Assembly: GCA_003695045.1 (NCBI GenBank)
Contig: RFJB01000041.1
Location: 1 to 12,224 of the forward strand
From: Candidatus Woesearchaeota archaeon
Lineage (GTDB): Archaea > Nanobdellota > Nanobdellia > Woesearchaeales > J091
Direction: 5' to 3'
DNA: 12,224 nucleotides
Positions 6,980-12,224 of the stretch are shown one piece after another. The notes below the pieces were generated by a model. It saw only the letters and a program-made list of their open reading frames with translations, had not been told where the DNA came from and made no database searches. Each line of letters begins with the position of its first letter. Within the stretch, counting starts at the first letter, position 1. The position numbers were made by a program, and so were the translations under genes.

Positions 6980-7698
6980 TTTATCTTGTGATACGGCTCC
7001 TGGTTTGGATAGACCTTCATTCCCTCCTTGCTTATGGTGATGCTTCTTATTGACTTCGAGTGGTCAATTCCGCGCATCTTGATTACCGCAACAGCCCTCT
7101 CAAATGTGTTGTCAAAGGGTATTCTGTAAAGCATTATGACGCCGTCAACCGCGAACTCCTCGAAGCCGTAGCGCGAGAGTTTTTTAGAGCCCTCCTCCAC
7201 CTCGCAGGTCATTATTGTTGTGCACCCCATGTTGCTGAGCAGTGATGAGAGCCGCGCAAGAGCGTCTCTTCGTTCAACATCATTGTCAAGCAGCATGGTA
7301 AAAAGGTTGACCGAGTCAAGAACAACCCTCTTTGCCTTCATCTCCGAAACGACTTCTCTTATCTCGTCAATTATGTCGTCTGCGGTTGCTTTTGTCTTCA
7401 ACTGGGCTCTCTTTACCTTTCCGATAGGCCCGCCTATGAGGCGGAACTTCCCCGTCTTTTTCAGCTCGTCAATGTGGATTCCCATTTCATAAAGGTCTTC
7501 CTTGAGCTTGTCTTCATCTTCCTCAAATGAGATGTAAAGCCCCGGCTCGTTCTTTTTCACTCCTTCCCTGATGAACTGAGCGCAAAAGGTTGTTTTTCCG
7601 GTGCCGCAGCTTCCCGAAAGAAGAACAGTTCTTCTGTAAGGTATTCCTCCGTTGAGAAGAACGTCCATGCCGGGCACTCCTGTGCTTATCTGCTTCAT
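6967..7698 (-). CDS. KaiC-like RecA-superfamily ATPase (second copy)
   Basis: A single-domain protein of 243 residues. It opens with ISTGVPGMDVLLNGGIP, the KaiC-domain start, then Walker A GSCGTGKT (29-36), the glutamate pair E59-E60 (YISFEE) and Walker B KRVVLDSV (D128). All ATPase residues are present. It is clearly a different paralogue from the copy at 814-1548: the Walker A loop differs (SC against TP) and the stretch 85-110 is basic here (GPIGKVKRAQLKTK). Its ATG overlaps the stop of the rhomboid gene by four bases (ATGA, 7695-7698), indicating translational coupling with a membrane protease. Probable role: an ATP-dependent signalling switch linked to the rhomboid and, by location, to the kinase operon. 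Confidence 0.9.
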   Translation of the reverse strand: MKQISTGVPGMDVLLNGGIPYRRTVLLSGSCGTGKTTFCAQFIREGVKKNEPGLYISFEEDEDKLKEDLYEMGIHIDELKKTGKFRLIGGPIGKVKRAQLKTKATADDIIDEIREVVSEMKAKRVVLDSVNLFTMLLDNDVERRDALARLSSLLSNMGCTTIMTCEVEEGSKKLSRYGFEEFAVDGVIMLYRIPFDNTFERAVAVIKMRGIDHSKSIRSITISKEGMKVYPNQEPYHKINYLL

Positions 7699-8291
7699 TC
7701 TTCCACCCTCTGCTGAAGTATTCTCTTCTTCCGTTTAAATTTTTTGCTTATTCCAAAGAATGCGAGACCTGACACGAATCCCGAGAAGTGGAATGCCAGT
7801 TCTGCATTCGCAAGGTCGCCTGCTCTGCCGTTGGCAACATCCGACGCATACTTTACGATGATGGGAACCAGCAGCACAGGGATGAGTATGTATTCGTCTA
7901 TATAGCGCCTGCCTTCTATCGACAGAAGACCGAGCAGGGCGGCAATTCCCACAGAGGCGCCTGCCATCATTATCCACGGGAACAGCGGCGATTCCAGAAG
8001 CGCCACGACGAGCGAGCCGGCCATGAAGCATGCAAAGAACTTCCACCCCTTCAGTTCAAGCTCGAGCGCAAACAGCGCGACGAGAGCAAGCGCAACCATG
8101 TTCTCCCACAGGTGCGCTTTCGTTACATGGGTGAATTCAAATGTGAAGAGCCGGTGGACTTCCCCGCTCATAAGCTTCTCTGCAGAATATGACAATCTCT
8201 CAAGCCCGTTGCCGACTGCGAAGAATACGATGACCGACGCGGTTATAATGAAAACTGCACTCGCCACTATGGCAATTTTATCCTTATCCAA
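7695..8291 (-). CDS. Rhomboid-family intramembrane serine protease
   Basis: A protein of 198 residues with six hydrophobic segments (about 6-26, 62-78, 82-100, 108-124, 134-148, 165-182), the minimal rhomboid core. Hallmarks in order: GEVHRLFTFEFTHVTKAH in the loop after TM1, H60-x3-N64 (HLWEN) in TM2, the serine motif GASVG with S113 in TM4, and H168 (AFHFSGFVSG) in TM6. The usual motif is GxSG, so V replaces the glycine right after the serine. The Ser-His dyad is kept, so activity is possible but not assured. It ends with a basic tail. The TTG start is supported by GAGGTG at 8297-8302, five bases upstream. It lies between a 49-residue single-TM gene and a KaiC-like ATPase; substrate unknown. 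Confidence 0.82.
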   Translation of the reverse strand: MDKDKIAIVASAVFIITASVIVFFAVGNGLERLSYSAEKLMSGEVHRLFTFEFTHVTKAHLWENMVALALVALFALELELKGWKFFACFMAGSLVVALLESPLFPWIMMAGASVGIAALLGLLSIEGRRYIDEYILIPVLLVPIIVKYASDVANGRAGDLANAELAFHFSGFVSGLAFFGISKKFKRKKRILQQRVEE

Positions 8292-8296
8292 GCGCG

Positions 8297-8302
8297 CACC
8301 TC
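8297..8302 (-). promoter_or_regulatory. Ribosome binding site GAGGTG for a TTG start
   Basis: The minus strand reads GAGGTG, then CGCGC, then TTG (8289-8291). This close match to the archaeal anti-SD supports TTG as the rhomboid start codon. Confidence 0.7.
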
Positions 8303-8318
8303 TTTTTCAGGGTTTTCC

Positions 8319-8468
8319 TTATTCTTCATCCAGATATCTCTTTATTCTGTCCTGCCTCAGTATGCTTTTCCTTATCTTTTTTTTCAGAAATTTGAGGTAT
8401 ACTATGAGCCCTGCAACTATTGCCGCGAACCCTATTCCAACTCCCTGCCACGCCTGTTCTGCTGCCAT
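8319..8468 (-). CDS. Small single-TM protein, 49 residues (unknown function)
   Basis: ATG at 8466-8468 reads through to TAA at 8319-8321. The protein starts MAAEQAWQGVGIGF, continues with a hydrophobic helix at about 9-25 (GVGIGFAAIVAGLIVYL), then a strongly basic amphipathic stretch (KFLKKKIRKS) and ends RYLDEE. By the positive-inside rule the C-terminus should be cytoplasmic. An AAGGA-type site lies five bases upstream. The frame is well formed, with a TM helix plus charged tail, and sits 27 bases before the rhomboid start on the same strand. I do not recognise a family. It could be a rhomboid partner or regulator, or a membrane anchor for the KaiC-like ATPase; neither is shown. Confidence 0.65.
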   Translation of the reverse strand: MAAEQAWQGVGIGFAAIVAGLIVYLKFLKKKIRKSILRQDRIKRYLDEE

Positions 8469-8544
8469 TTTTCCTTTTTTATTTCTTCAGCATTTCTTTC
8501 CTGCCATTGTAAACTCTGCGCTGCTCTGAATTCCTTTCTTCCGT

Positions 8545-8562
8545 AATTTTGTTAACAAAATT
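8545..8562. promoter_or_regulatory. Perfect 18-bp palindrome, candidate operator
   Basis: AATTTTGTTAACAAAATT is identical to its reverse complement over all 18 bases. Its centre lies about 86 bases from both divergent start codons (8468 minus, 8640 plus), so it is central to the control region. The AT-rich two-fold symmetry is typical of a dimeric regulator such as the Lrp/AsnC protein encoded at 8960-9508, but that pairing is inferred. Confidence 0.55.
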
Positions 8563-8607
8563 TGTTCTTATCCTAATCATTTGTTGAGTATTTTCAAGTA
8601 GTAAAAC

Positions 8608-8613
8608 TTTTAT
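8608..8613 (+). promoter_or_regulatory. TATA box giving a leaderless transcript for the 89-aa gene
   Basis: TTTATA within ACTTTTATAGG is centred about 27 to 30 bases before ATG 8640. There is no ribosome binding site between it and the ATG (CACCACTCTAAAATG), so transcription probably starts at or within a few bases of the start codon. Confidence 0.55.
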
Positions 8614-8639
8614 AGGGGTGCCTTTTCCACCACTCTAAA

Positions 8640-8909
8640 ATGGTTCCACTGAAACCTCTCACAAAAGCGCACATACAGAGGTTGCTCTCCAGCAACAACC
8701 CCCGGCAACTCCTTCAGGAGTTCCATCTGAAGGGCTTCTGGATTGAGGACTTTCTCATTGAGGTCCTCAACGGCGAGATTCCCTGTCCTGAGGGCTTGAC
8801 TTTTGAGGATGTAACATTCGGAAAGGAGGCCTTGAAGGCATTCTCTCTTTCCAATGTCACCCTGTTTTTCAAAAAAACCGGGGACGGAAGCTACGCTCCC
8901 TGGCCCTGA
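8640..8909 (+). CDS. Small soluble protein of 89 residues (unknown function)
   Basis: Starts MVPLKPLTKAHIQRLL and ends GDGSYAPWP. It appears mixed helical in the first 45 residues (LLSSNNPRQLLQEFHLKGFW) and strand-rich later (FEDVTF, FSLSNVTLFF). One cysteine (C49), no membrane segment, no recognised domain. The clean TATA box at the right leaderless distance supports it as a real gene in preference to the longer opposite-strand frame that overlaps it. It converges on the Lrp/AsnC gene with a 50-base gap and shares the palindrome-bearing control region with the small-TM/rhomboid/KaiC operon. Function unknown. Confidence 0.65.
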   Translation: MVPLKPLTKAHIQRLLSSNNPRQLLQEFHLKGFWIEDFLIEVLNGEIPCPEGLTFEDVTFGKEALKAFSLSNVTLFFKKTGDGSYAPWP

Positions 8910-8959
8910 GCATTGATGAACCCTGAACAGGGCTGACAGCTGATTTGCGGGGCTTTTGT

Positions 8960-9508
8960 TCAACCCTCTATCCTTTTTCTGAACCGCTCTATCTCCAAAA
9001 ACTGCGCCTTGTACTTCTTGCCGTCTTTCCTGTTGAGTATTTCCTTTATGAGCTCTGTCGGGTCGTTCTTCACAAGCCCGATGTGCGAGCATACATGAAT
9101 CTTCTTTATGTCCACTGAGTCGTCGGGCATTCTGTGAAAGTAGTTTGTCAACTCGTCAAGGTCCTCAAAGCCGTATATTATTATGTGGGTTATGTCTCCG
9201 CTCGGAACTCTGAAGATGTTGATTACATGCGGGTTCCGCGTAAGGTTTTCCTCTGCCTCAAGAAATCCCTTCTGCATTCCCTCTCTGGAAAGAACCGCTG
9301 TTGCGATGGCAAATGACTTTATTCCCAGCCGCTCGTAATCAATGTTTACTTTGTAACCCTTTATTATGCCCTCCTTTTCCAGCTTCCGCCTTATCTTTCC
9401 CACTGCCTGTTTTGTTATTTTCAATTTTGAGGCAATTTCTGTGTCCGTTATTCTGCCGTTTTCAAGAAGAAGCATCAGGGTTTTGCGGTCGTTTTTTGTC
9501 AGTTGCAT
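8960..9508 (-). CDS. Lrp/AsnC-family transcription regulator
   Basis: A protein of 182 residues, slightly longer than the usual 150. The winged helix-turn-helix occupies about 4-50: LTKNDRKTLMLLLENGRITDTEIA is followed by the recognition helix in ITKQAVGKIRRKLEKEGIIKGY. The C-terminal RAM-like alpha/beta domain (about 65-145) should bind a small effector and drive oligomerisation. A charged tail of about 35 residues (KDGKKYKAQFLEIERFRKRIEG) extends beyond the RAM core and is less usual. The ATG start at 9506-9508 has only a weak AAAGG upstream, with a TATA box at 9534-9541, so a nearly leaderless mRNA is likely. Autoregulation is common in this family; its other targets are unknown. Confidence 0.88.
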   Translation of the reverse strand: MQLTKNDRKTLMLLLENGRITDTEIASKLKITKQAVGKIRRKLEKEGIIKGYKVNIDYERLGIKSFAIATAVLSREGMQKGFLEAEENLTRNPHVINIFRVPSGDITHIIIYGFEDLDELTNYFHRMPDDSVDIKKIHVCSHIGLVKNDPTELIKEILNRKDGKKYKAQFLEIERFRKRIEG

Positions 9509-9533
9509 TTGTAAACCTTTCTCTTCTCTTATG

Positions 9534-9541
9534 TTTATAAA
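9534..9541 (-). promoter_or_regulatory. TATA box of the Lrp/AsnC gene
   Basis: The minus strand reads CTTTATAAAC over this segment. The centre lies about 30 bases upstream of the ATG, so the transcript should start close to the start codon. GTAAAC hexamers at 9511-9516 and 9557-9562 flank the box, as expected of repressor sites but not proven. Confidence 0.5.
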
Positions 9542-9579
9542 GTTAATGTCTAAATGGTAAACGAGAATTATTTTTTTAC

Positions 9580-9587
9580 TATATAAA
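9580..9587 (+). promoter_or_regulatory. TATA box of the exported-protein operon
   Basis: TATATAAA is the strongest TATA match in the window. Transcription would start near 9610, which leaves a leader of roughly 145 bases before the ATG at 9756. Confidence 0.55.
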
Positions 9588-9609
9588 GTAAACCGCTATT
9601 TAATAAACT

Positions 9610-9755
9610 ACTGGTATATCTTTCTGTATACTAATCCCTCTATTGCACAATTGACTATTCCCACCACATCGCACAACCGACACACAACTGATACACCTGT
9701 GCAACTCATACCCCCATACGATACAGCCGAGGTGGAACATACTGAGGTGGAACCT
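9610..9755 (+). promoter_or_regulatory. Long G-poor leader with duplicated ribosome binding site
   Basis: Between the predicted transcript start and ATG 9756 the plus strand is rich in A and C and nearly free of G over about 9652-9728, so it should be unstructured. It ends in two copies of GAGGTGGAAC (9729-9738 and 9744-9753). The second copy places GAGGTGG five bases before the ATG. The first copy is 15 bases upstream of the second and has no start codon at a matching distance. Confidence 0.5.
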
Positions 9756-10715
9756 ATGAACAAGCCCTTCATGGTCGCGAACAAGACATTCACGGTTGCC
9801 GTGTTGCTCTCGCTCTTCATGTTCTCTGCGGGCATCTTCCTGGAGATGCCCCTCTCTTCCCTTCCTGCGAGGGGGGAGCAGATAAACACTTCTGCCTCGG
9901 TCCAGAATTCCCCGCCCGTGGCAAGCAGCCCCGTAATCAACGGAGGCAACGACATAACCCTGACAGAAGGAACCACAACAGAAGTGCTTGGCACAGTCAC
10001 AGTCACTGACGACAACGGCTGCACGGAAATACAGACAGTGGACGCTGTCCTATACAGGGAAGGCGTCGGCGAGATAGCGGGGGACGATGAAAACAACCAC
10101 TACTCGGCAACATGCGTCGGGAACAACGACTGCATCAACTCAAGCGATCTGGACCAGACATTCAACTGCACATTTAACATGTGGTATTACGCAGACCCGA
10201 CTGATGTCGGCTCCATATATGAAAGCGAGGTATGGATCTTCAAGGTAACGCCCTCAGATGTCGATACGGGCACTCCCGCGAACACAAGTGTGGAAGTCAA
10301 TACCCTGACAGCAATAGAGATAAGCCCGCTTACGATAGATTACGGCGCCCTTGCTCTCGGCGCAGACACGGGCGCATTCAACGAAGTCCTTACCATAAAC
10401 AACACCGGCAACGAAGGTGTTGATGTTTCTGTGGACGGATACGGCTCCGTGGACGGAGACGGATACGCAATGGTCTGCACTGTCGGGGCAATACCCCTTT
10501 CATACGAGCAGTATTCTGCCTCGCCGTTCGCATACGGTGCCGGAACAGCGCTGACCGATACAGCAGCAGACGTTAACCTTAACATTGCGCAGAGAACAAC
10601 AACACCCACAACAGCAGACCTCTACTGGGGATTCGGAATGCCCGCAAGCGGGGTCAGCGGTTCGTGCTCCGGCGTGGTTAACATTCTCGCAGTCAGCGAC
10701 CCGCAATTGCGATAA
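9756..10715 (+). CDS. Exported beta-rich surface protein with six cysteines
   Basis: Starting at ATG 9756, the protein has 319 residues; an in-frame TTG at 9651 would add 35 implausible residues, while ATG 9756 has GAGGTGG five bases upstream. Residues 11-30 form a hydrophobic signal peptide or anchor. The mature part is low in lysine and rich in T, S, D, N and G. A first domain (about 50-182) opens with NSPPVASSPVINGGNDITLT, Ig/cadherin-like in style, and has four cysteines (C89, C120, C126, C138). A second (about 187-312) has two (C241, C304), which suggests disulfides within each domain. Sequons such as N128-S-S and N137-C-T would allow N-glycosylation. No catalytic motif is seen. Probably a cell-surface or secreted structural protein; exact family not recognised. 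Confidence 0.75.
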   Translation: MNKPFMVANKTFTVAVLLSLFMFSAGIFLEMPLSSLPARGEQINTSASVQNSPPVASSPVINGGNDITLTEGTTTEVLGTVTVTDDNGCTEIQTVDAVLYREGVGEIAGDDENNHYSATCVGNNDCINSSDLDQTFNCTFNMWYYADPTDVGSIYESEVWIFKVTPSDVDTGTPANTSVEVNTLTAIEISPLTIDYGALALGADTGAFNEVLTINNTGNEGVDVSVDGYGSVDGDGYAMVCTVGAIPLSYEQYSASPFAYGAGTALTDTAADVNLNIAQRTTTPTTADLYWGFGMPASGVSGSCSGVVNILAVSDPQLR

Positions 10716-10736
10716 AACGTTGAAGGTGCAAAGCAG

Positions 10737-12023
10737 GTGGAGCAACACTCAAAAAGAATTTTTTCTCTTCGTTTTCTCTTTTTTCTATCTGTCTCCCTCC
10801 TCTATTCTTTGCCAATTGTTTTCTCGTCAAGCTTTGGAGCCAGCCCCGGAAGGATAGAGATAGACAACGCGCTCCGCGGCTCGGTAATTGAAAAGACCGT
10901 TACCTTCAGCAGCTCCACAATAAGCGACCCTGTCATGTATTCCCTCTCGTATTCCGGCCGGATAGCCGACTGGATAAAGTCAAAGCAGGGGGATATGGCA
11001 ACCAATATGATAACCATAAGCCCCGACACCTACCGGACTGAAGCAACCTTCGTGTTTTCGGTTCCGCCTGATGTTCCCAACGGCGTCTACACAGGCAGGA
11101 TTACCGCTTCATACGCTGGCTCCGGCGGAAACTCCGACTCAGGGGGCTCCGTCTCATCGGTGAGCGCCGGCGCCGCCATTCTTGTCACAATACATGTTAC
11201 AGGAGACCAGAACATTGACTTTGATGTAATCAAGGTTTCAATACCTGACAGCGAGGAGGAAAGCGAAGCCAGAATCATTATGGATGTCCGCAACAAAGGC
11301 AACATTGCGGCGAGTCCTGACAAGATAATTCTGAAGATTCAGGAGAAATTCGCGAGAACAACGCTGAAAGAGATAGTTGTTGACTCTTTTGAAGATTTGC
11401 TGCCTCCTTTCTCGCGGGGGGACATTGTCGCAACCTTTAATCCGGGGCTTCCGCCAGACAGGTACTGGGCTGAAATCAGCGTTTATTCAGAAGGAAAAGT
11501 CGTTCATCAGGATTCAATACCATTTACCATTCTTCCAAAAGGCGCATTAAAGAGGGACGTGAAACTCCTCAAGCTTCAGGCCGATTCAGAGGCAGAATAC
11601 GGATTCCCTCTCAAGATTGTTGCTTACCTGAAGAATGCGGGCGAGACCATGACCGGCTGCGTTCTCAAGGCAGAAATCCGCAGACCAGAAGAGCCGGACA
11701 TACTTCTCGCAGCACTGGAAAGCGACAGGGTAATGGTAAATGCAGGAGAGATGAAGCAGCTCGCTGTTTATTTCGCTCCGCGCATGACAGGGCTCCACGA
11801 GGCAACAGCGTTTGTGAGATGCGACGGGGTTGACAGTGAAACGCGCAGCGCATCATTCAATGTTGCCAGCAGGTATGCCTCTCTTTCAACACCTGCCATT
11901 GGCGGAGGCCTGCTCTTCTTCATACTGCTGATAGTCCTGCTGAGGAAGCGCCCAAAGCAGGACCCAAGTATCATCCCGAAGCATGACCCGCAACAGAACT
12001 CGCAGCAGGGCTTGTTGAAGTAG
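10737..12023 (+). CDS. Exported membrane-anchored surface protein with Ig-like/CARDB-like domains
   Basis: A protein of 428 residues. A basic N-terminus and hydrophobic stretch (about 9-30) form the signal peptide, with GASPGRIEI just after. The ectodomain has a first beta-rich part (about 38-155, GRIEIDNALRGSVIEKTVTF and onward), a G/S-rich linker (127-145), a second part (about 160-266, with RNKGN typical of CARDB-like domains) and a third (about 273-375, LKNAGETMTG). A TM helix (387-402) is followed by the stop-transfer RKRPKQ and a Q-rich cytoplasmic tail. Start GTG 10737 has GAAGGTG eight bases upstream, 21 bases after the preceding stop. It is probably co-transcribed with its neighbour. 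The TAG stop lies inside a 27-base tandem repeat. Family assignment is by general architecture only. Confidence 0.78.
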   Translation: MEQHSKRIFSLRFLFFLSVSLLYSLPIVFSSSFGASPGRIEIDNALRGSVIEKTVTFSSSTISDPVMYSLSYSGRIADWIKSKQGDMATNMITISPDTYRTEATFVFSVPPDVPNGVYTGRITASYAGSGGNSDSGGSVSSVSAGAAILVTIHVTGDQNIDFDVIKVSIPDSEEESEARIIMDVRNKGNIAASPDKIILKIQEKFARTTLKEIVVDSFEDLLPPFSRGDIVATFNPGLPPDRYWAEISVYSEGKVVHQDSIPFTILPKGALKRDVKLLKLQADSEAEYGFPLKIVAYLKNAGETMTGCVLKAEIRRPEEPDILLAALESDRVMVNAGEMKQLAVYFAPRMTGLHEATAFVRCDGVDSETRSASFNVASRYASLSTPAIGGGLLFFILLIVLLRKRPKQDPSIIPKHDPQQNSQQGLLK

Positions 12024-12047
12024 AACTCGCAGCAGGGCTTGTTGAAG
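11994..12047 (+). repeat. 27-base tandem direct repeat carrying the stop codon
   Basis: Two 27-base (nine-codon) units, 11994-12020 and 12021-12047, are identical except at their first base: the first begins CAG and the second TAG. The repeat encodes Q-N-S-Q-Q-G-L-L-K. The base change C to T creates the stop codon at 12021-12023. A third CAG (12048) begins the next partial unit. Confidence 0.85.
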
Positions 12048-12131
12048 CAGCGCTTGGGCGCGGCTTTCCGTCTTATGAAATATGTCGTGGAATCTGCACA
12101 GACGAAATATGCGCAGCCCGAAAATGAATGA
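12024..12131 (+). other. In-frame extension beyond the TAG stop
   Basis: After TAG 12021-12023 the frame stays open for 35 codons to TGA at 12129-12131, beginning NSQQGLLKQRLGAAF. It reads as a former C-terminal tail cut off by the CAG to TAG change, or as a readthrough product. It overlaps the start of the next predicted gene. Confidence 0.35.
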
Positions 12132-12224
12132 TGATGCCCTTGTTTTCCACCATAAGAACCGCCGCAGGCGCCGTGTTTTGTCTGCTGCACTCATCATCTC
12201 AGCAGTTCTGTTCAGCTTTCACTC
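12124..12224 (+). CDS. Start of another exported protein (partial, runs off the window)
   Basis: From ATG 12124 the frame stays open to the last base: MNDDALVFHHKN, then a run of five arginines and a hydrophobic stretch, VLSAALIISAVLFSF. This is a typical signal peptide or N-terminal anchor. In-frame ATGs at 12109 and 12082 would lengthen the N-terminus; none of the three has a clear ribosome binding site, so the start is open. It follows two other exported-protein genes on the same strand and probably belongs to the same operon. Confidence 0.5.
   Translation, partial: MNDDALVFHHKNRRRRRVLSAALIISAVLFSFH

Larger units (their letters stand above)
8469..8639. other. Divergent control region between the small-TM operon and the 89-aa gene
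   Basis: This 171-base AT-rich gap holds the 18-bp palindrome at 8545-8562, a TATA box for the plus strand at 8608-8613, and a weak TATA-like TTTACAA on the minus strand near 8508-8514. No open frame of note is seen. Confidence 0.55.

Noticed and set aside
8903..8933. Hairpin CCCTG/CAGGG as terminator after the 89-aa gene
   Set aside because: The tight pairing leaves a two-base loop (8921-8932), and the alternative pairing of GCCCTG with CAGGGC has a 19-base loop and only six pairs. Not convincing.
8610..9092. 160-residue minus-strand open frame over the 89-aa gene and the end of the Lrp/AsnC gene
   Set aside because: It begins inside the Lrp/AsnC gene in another frame, is rich in R, Q and C without any domain pattern, and conflicts with a better supported plus-strand gene that has its own TATA box.
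9651..9755. TTG 9651 as the start of the exported protein
   Set aside because: The extra 35 residues are not signal-peptide-like, there is no ribosome binding site, and ATG 9756 has GAGGTGG at ideal spacing followed by a normal signal peptide.
9608..10096. 162-residue minus-strand open frame
   Set aside because: Antisense to the exported protein; its S/T/V-rich composition is what reverse reading of T/D/N-rich codons gives. No start signal.
12021..12023. TAG as a pyrrolysine codon
   Set aside because: No tRNA-Pyl or pyl genes are visible and the C to T change inside a duplication explains the stop more simply.
11768..12190. 140-residue minus-strand open frame
   Set aside because: Antisense to the 428-residue gene; its repeated FNKPCCEF segment simply reflects the 27-base tandem repeat.
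1..12224. CRISPR arrays, insertion sequences, tRNA or rRNA genes
   Set aside because: No regularly spaced repeats, transposase motifs, terminal inverted repeats or cloverleaf patterns were found on reading both strands.

Overview
The window looks archaeal. Several genes have TATA-like boxes about 26 bases upstream of the expected transcript start (for example at 8608-8613, 9534-9541 and 9580-9587). Ribosome binding sites match the archaeal GGAGGTGA-type consensus, and GTG and TTG starts occur beside ATG. The gene content is also archaeal: two KaiC/RadA-type ATPases, a V4R protein, an AbrB-like small DNA-binding protein, an Lrp/AsnC regulator, a rhomboid, and secreted beta-rich surface proteins whose 'NMWYYADPTD'-like segment I associate with DPANN-type archaea. 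ATA and AGG codons are common. A DPANN or related uncultivated archaeon is my best guess; no marker gene here settles it.

Layout. (1) 1-159: 3' end of an unrecognised + strand gene, followed by a perfect 8-bp hairpin. (2) 1877 to 191, minus strand: a compact operon of AbrB-like protein, KaiC-like ATPase and V4R sensor. (3) 1878-2104: divergent AT-rich promoter region. (4) 2105-6979, plus strand: triple-PAS protein, hybrid membrane histidine kinase (7TM region, extracytoplasmic domain, HAMP, HisKA, HATPase), single-domain response regulator, and a KaiC-like protein without a P-loop. (5) 8468 to 6967, minus strand: 49-residue single-TM protein, rhomboid-family protease and a second KaiC-like ATPase, whose end overlaps the end of block 4 by 13 bases. 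(6) 8469-8639: divergent control region with a perfect 18-bp palindrome at its centre. (7) 8640-8909: small unknown protein, convergent with an Lrp/AsnC regulator at 9508 to 8960. (8) 9756 to the window end, plus strand: a run of exported proteins (319 aa, 428 aa, and the start of a third), led by a long G-poor leader.

How they may work together. Blocks 2 to 5 are all signal-transduction genes, arranged as a two-component operon flanked on both sides by opposite-strand operons that each contain an active-looking KaiC-like ATPase. Archaeal KaiC-family proteins are known to associate genomically with kinases, receivers and sensory domains. The receiver has no output domain, so it probably acts by protein contact, and the ATPases, the P-loop-less paralogue and the AbrB-like protein are the obvious candidates. 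That link is inferred from gene order only. The rhomboid adds a possible membrane-proteolysis output. The exported-protein block may be an independent cell-surface locus.
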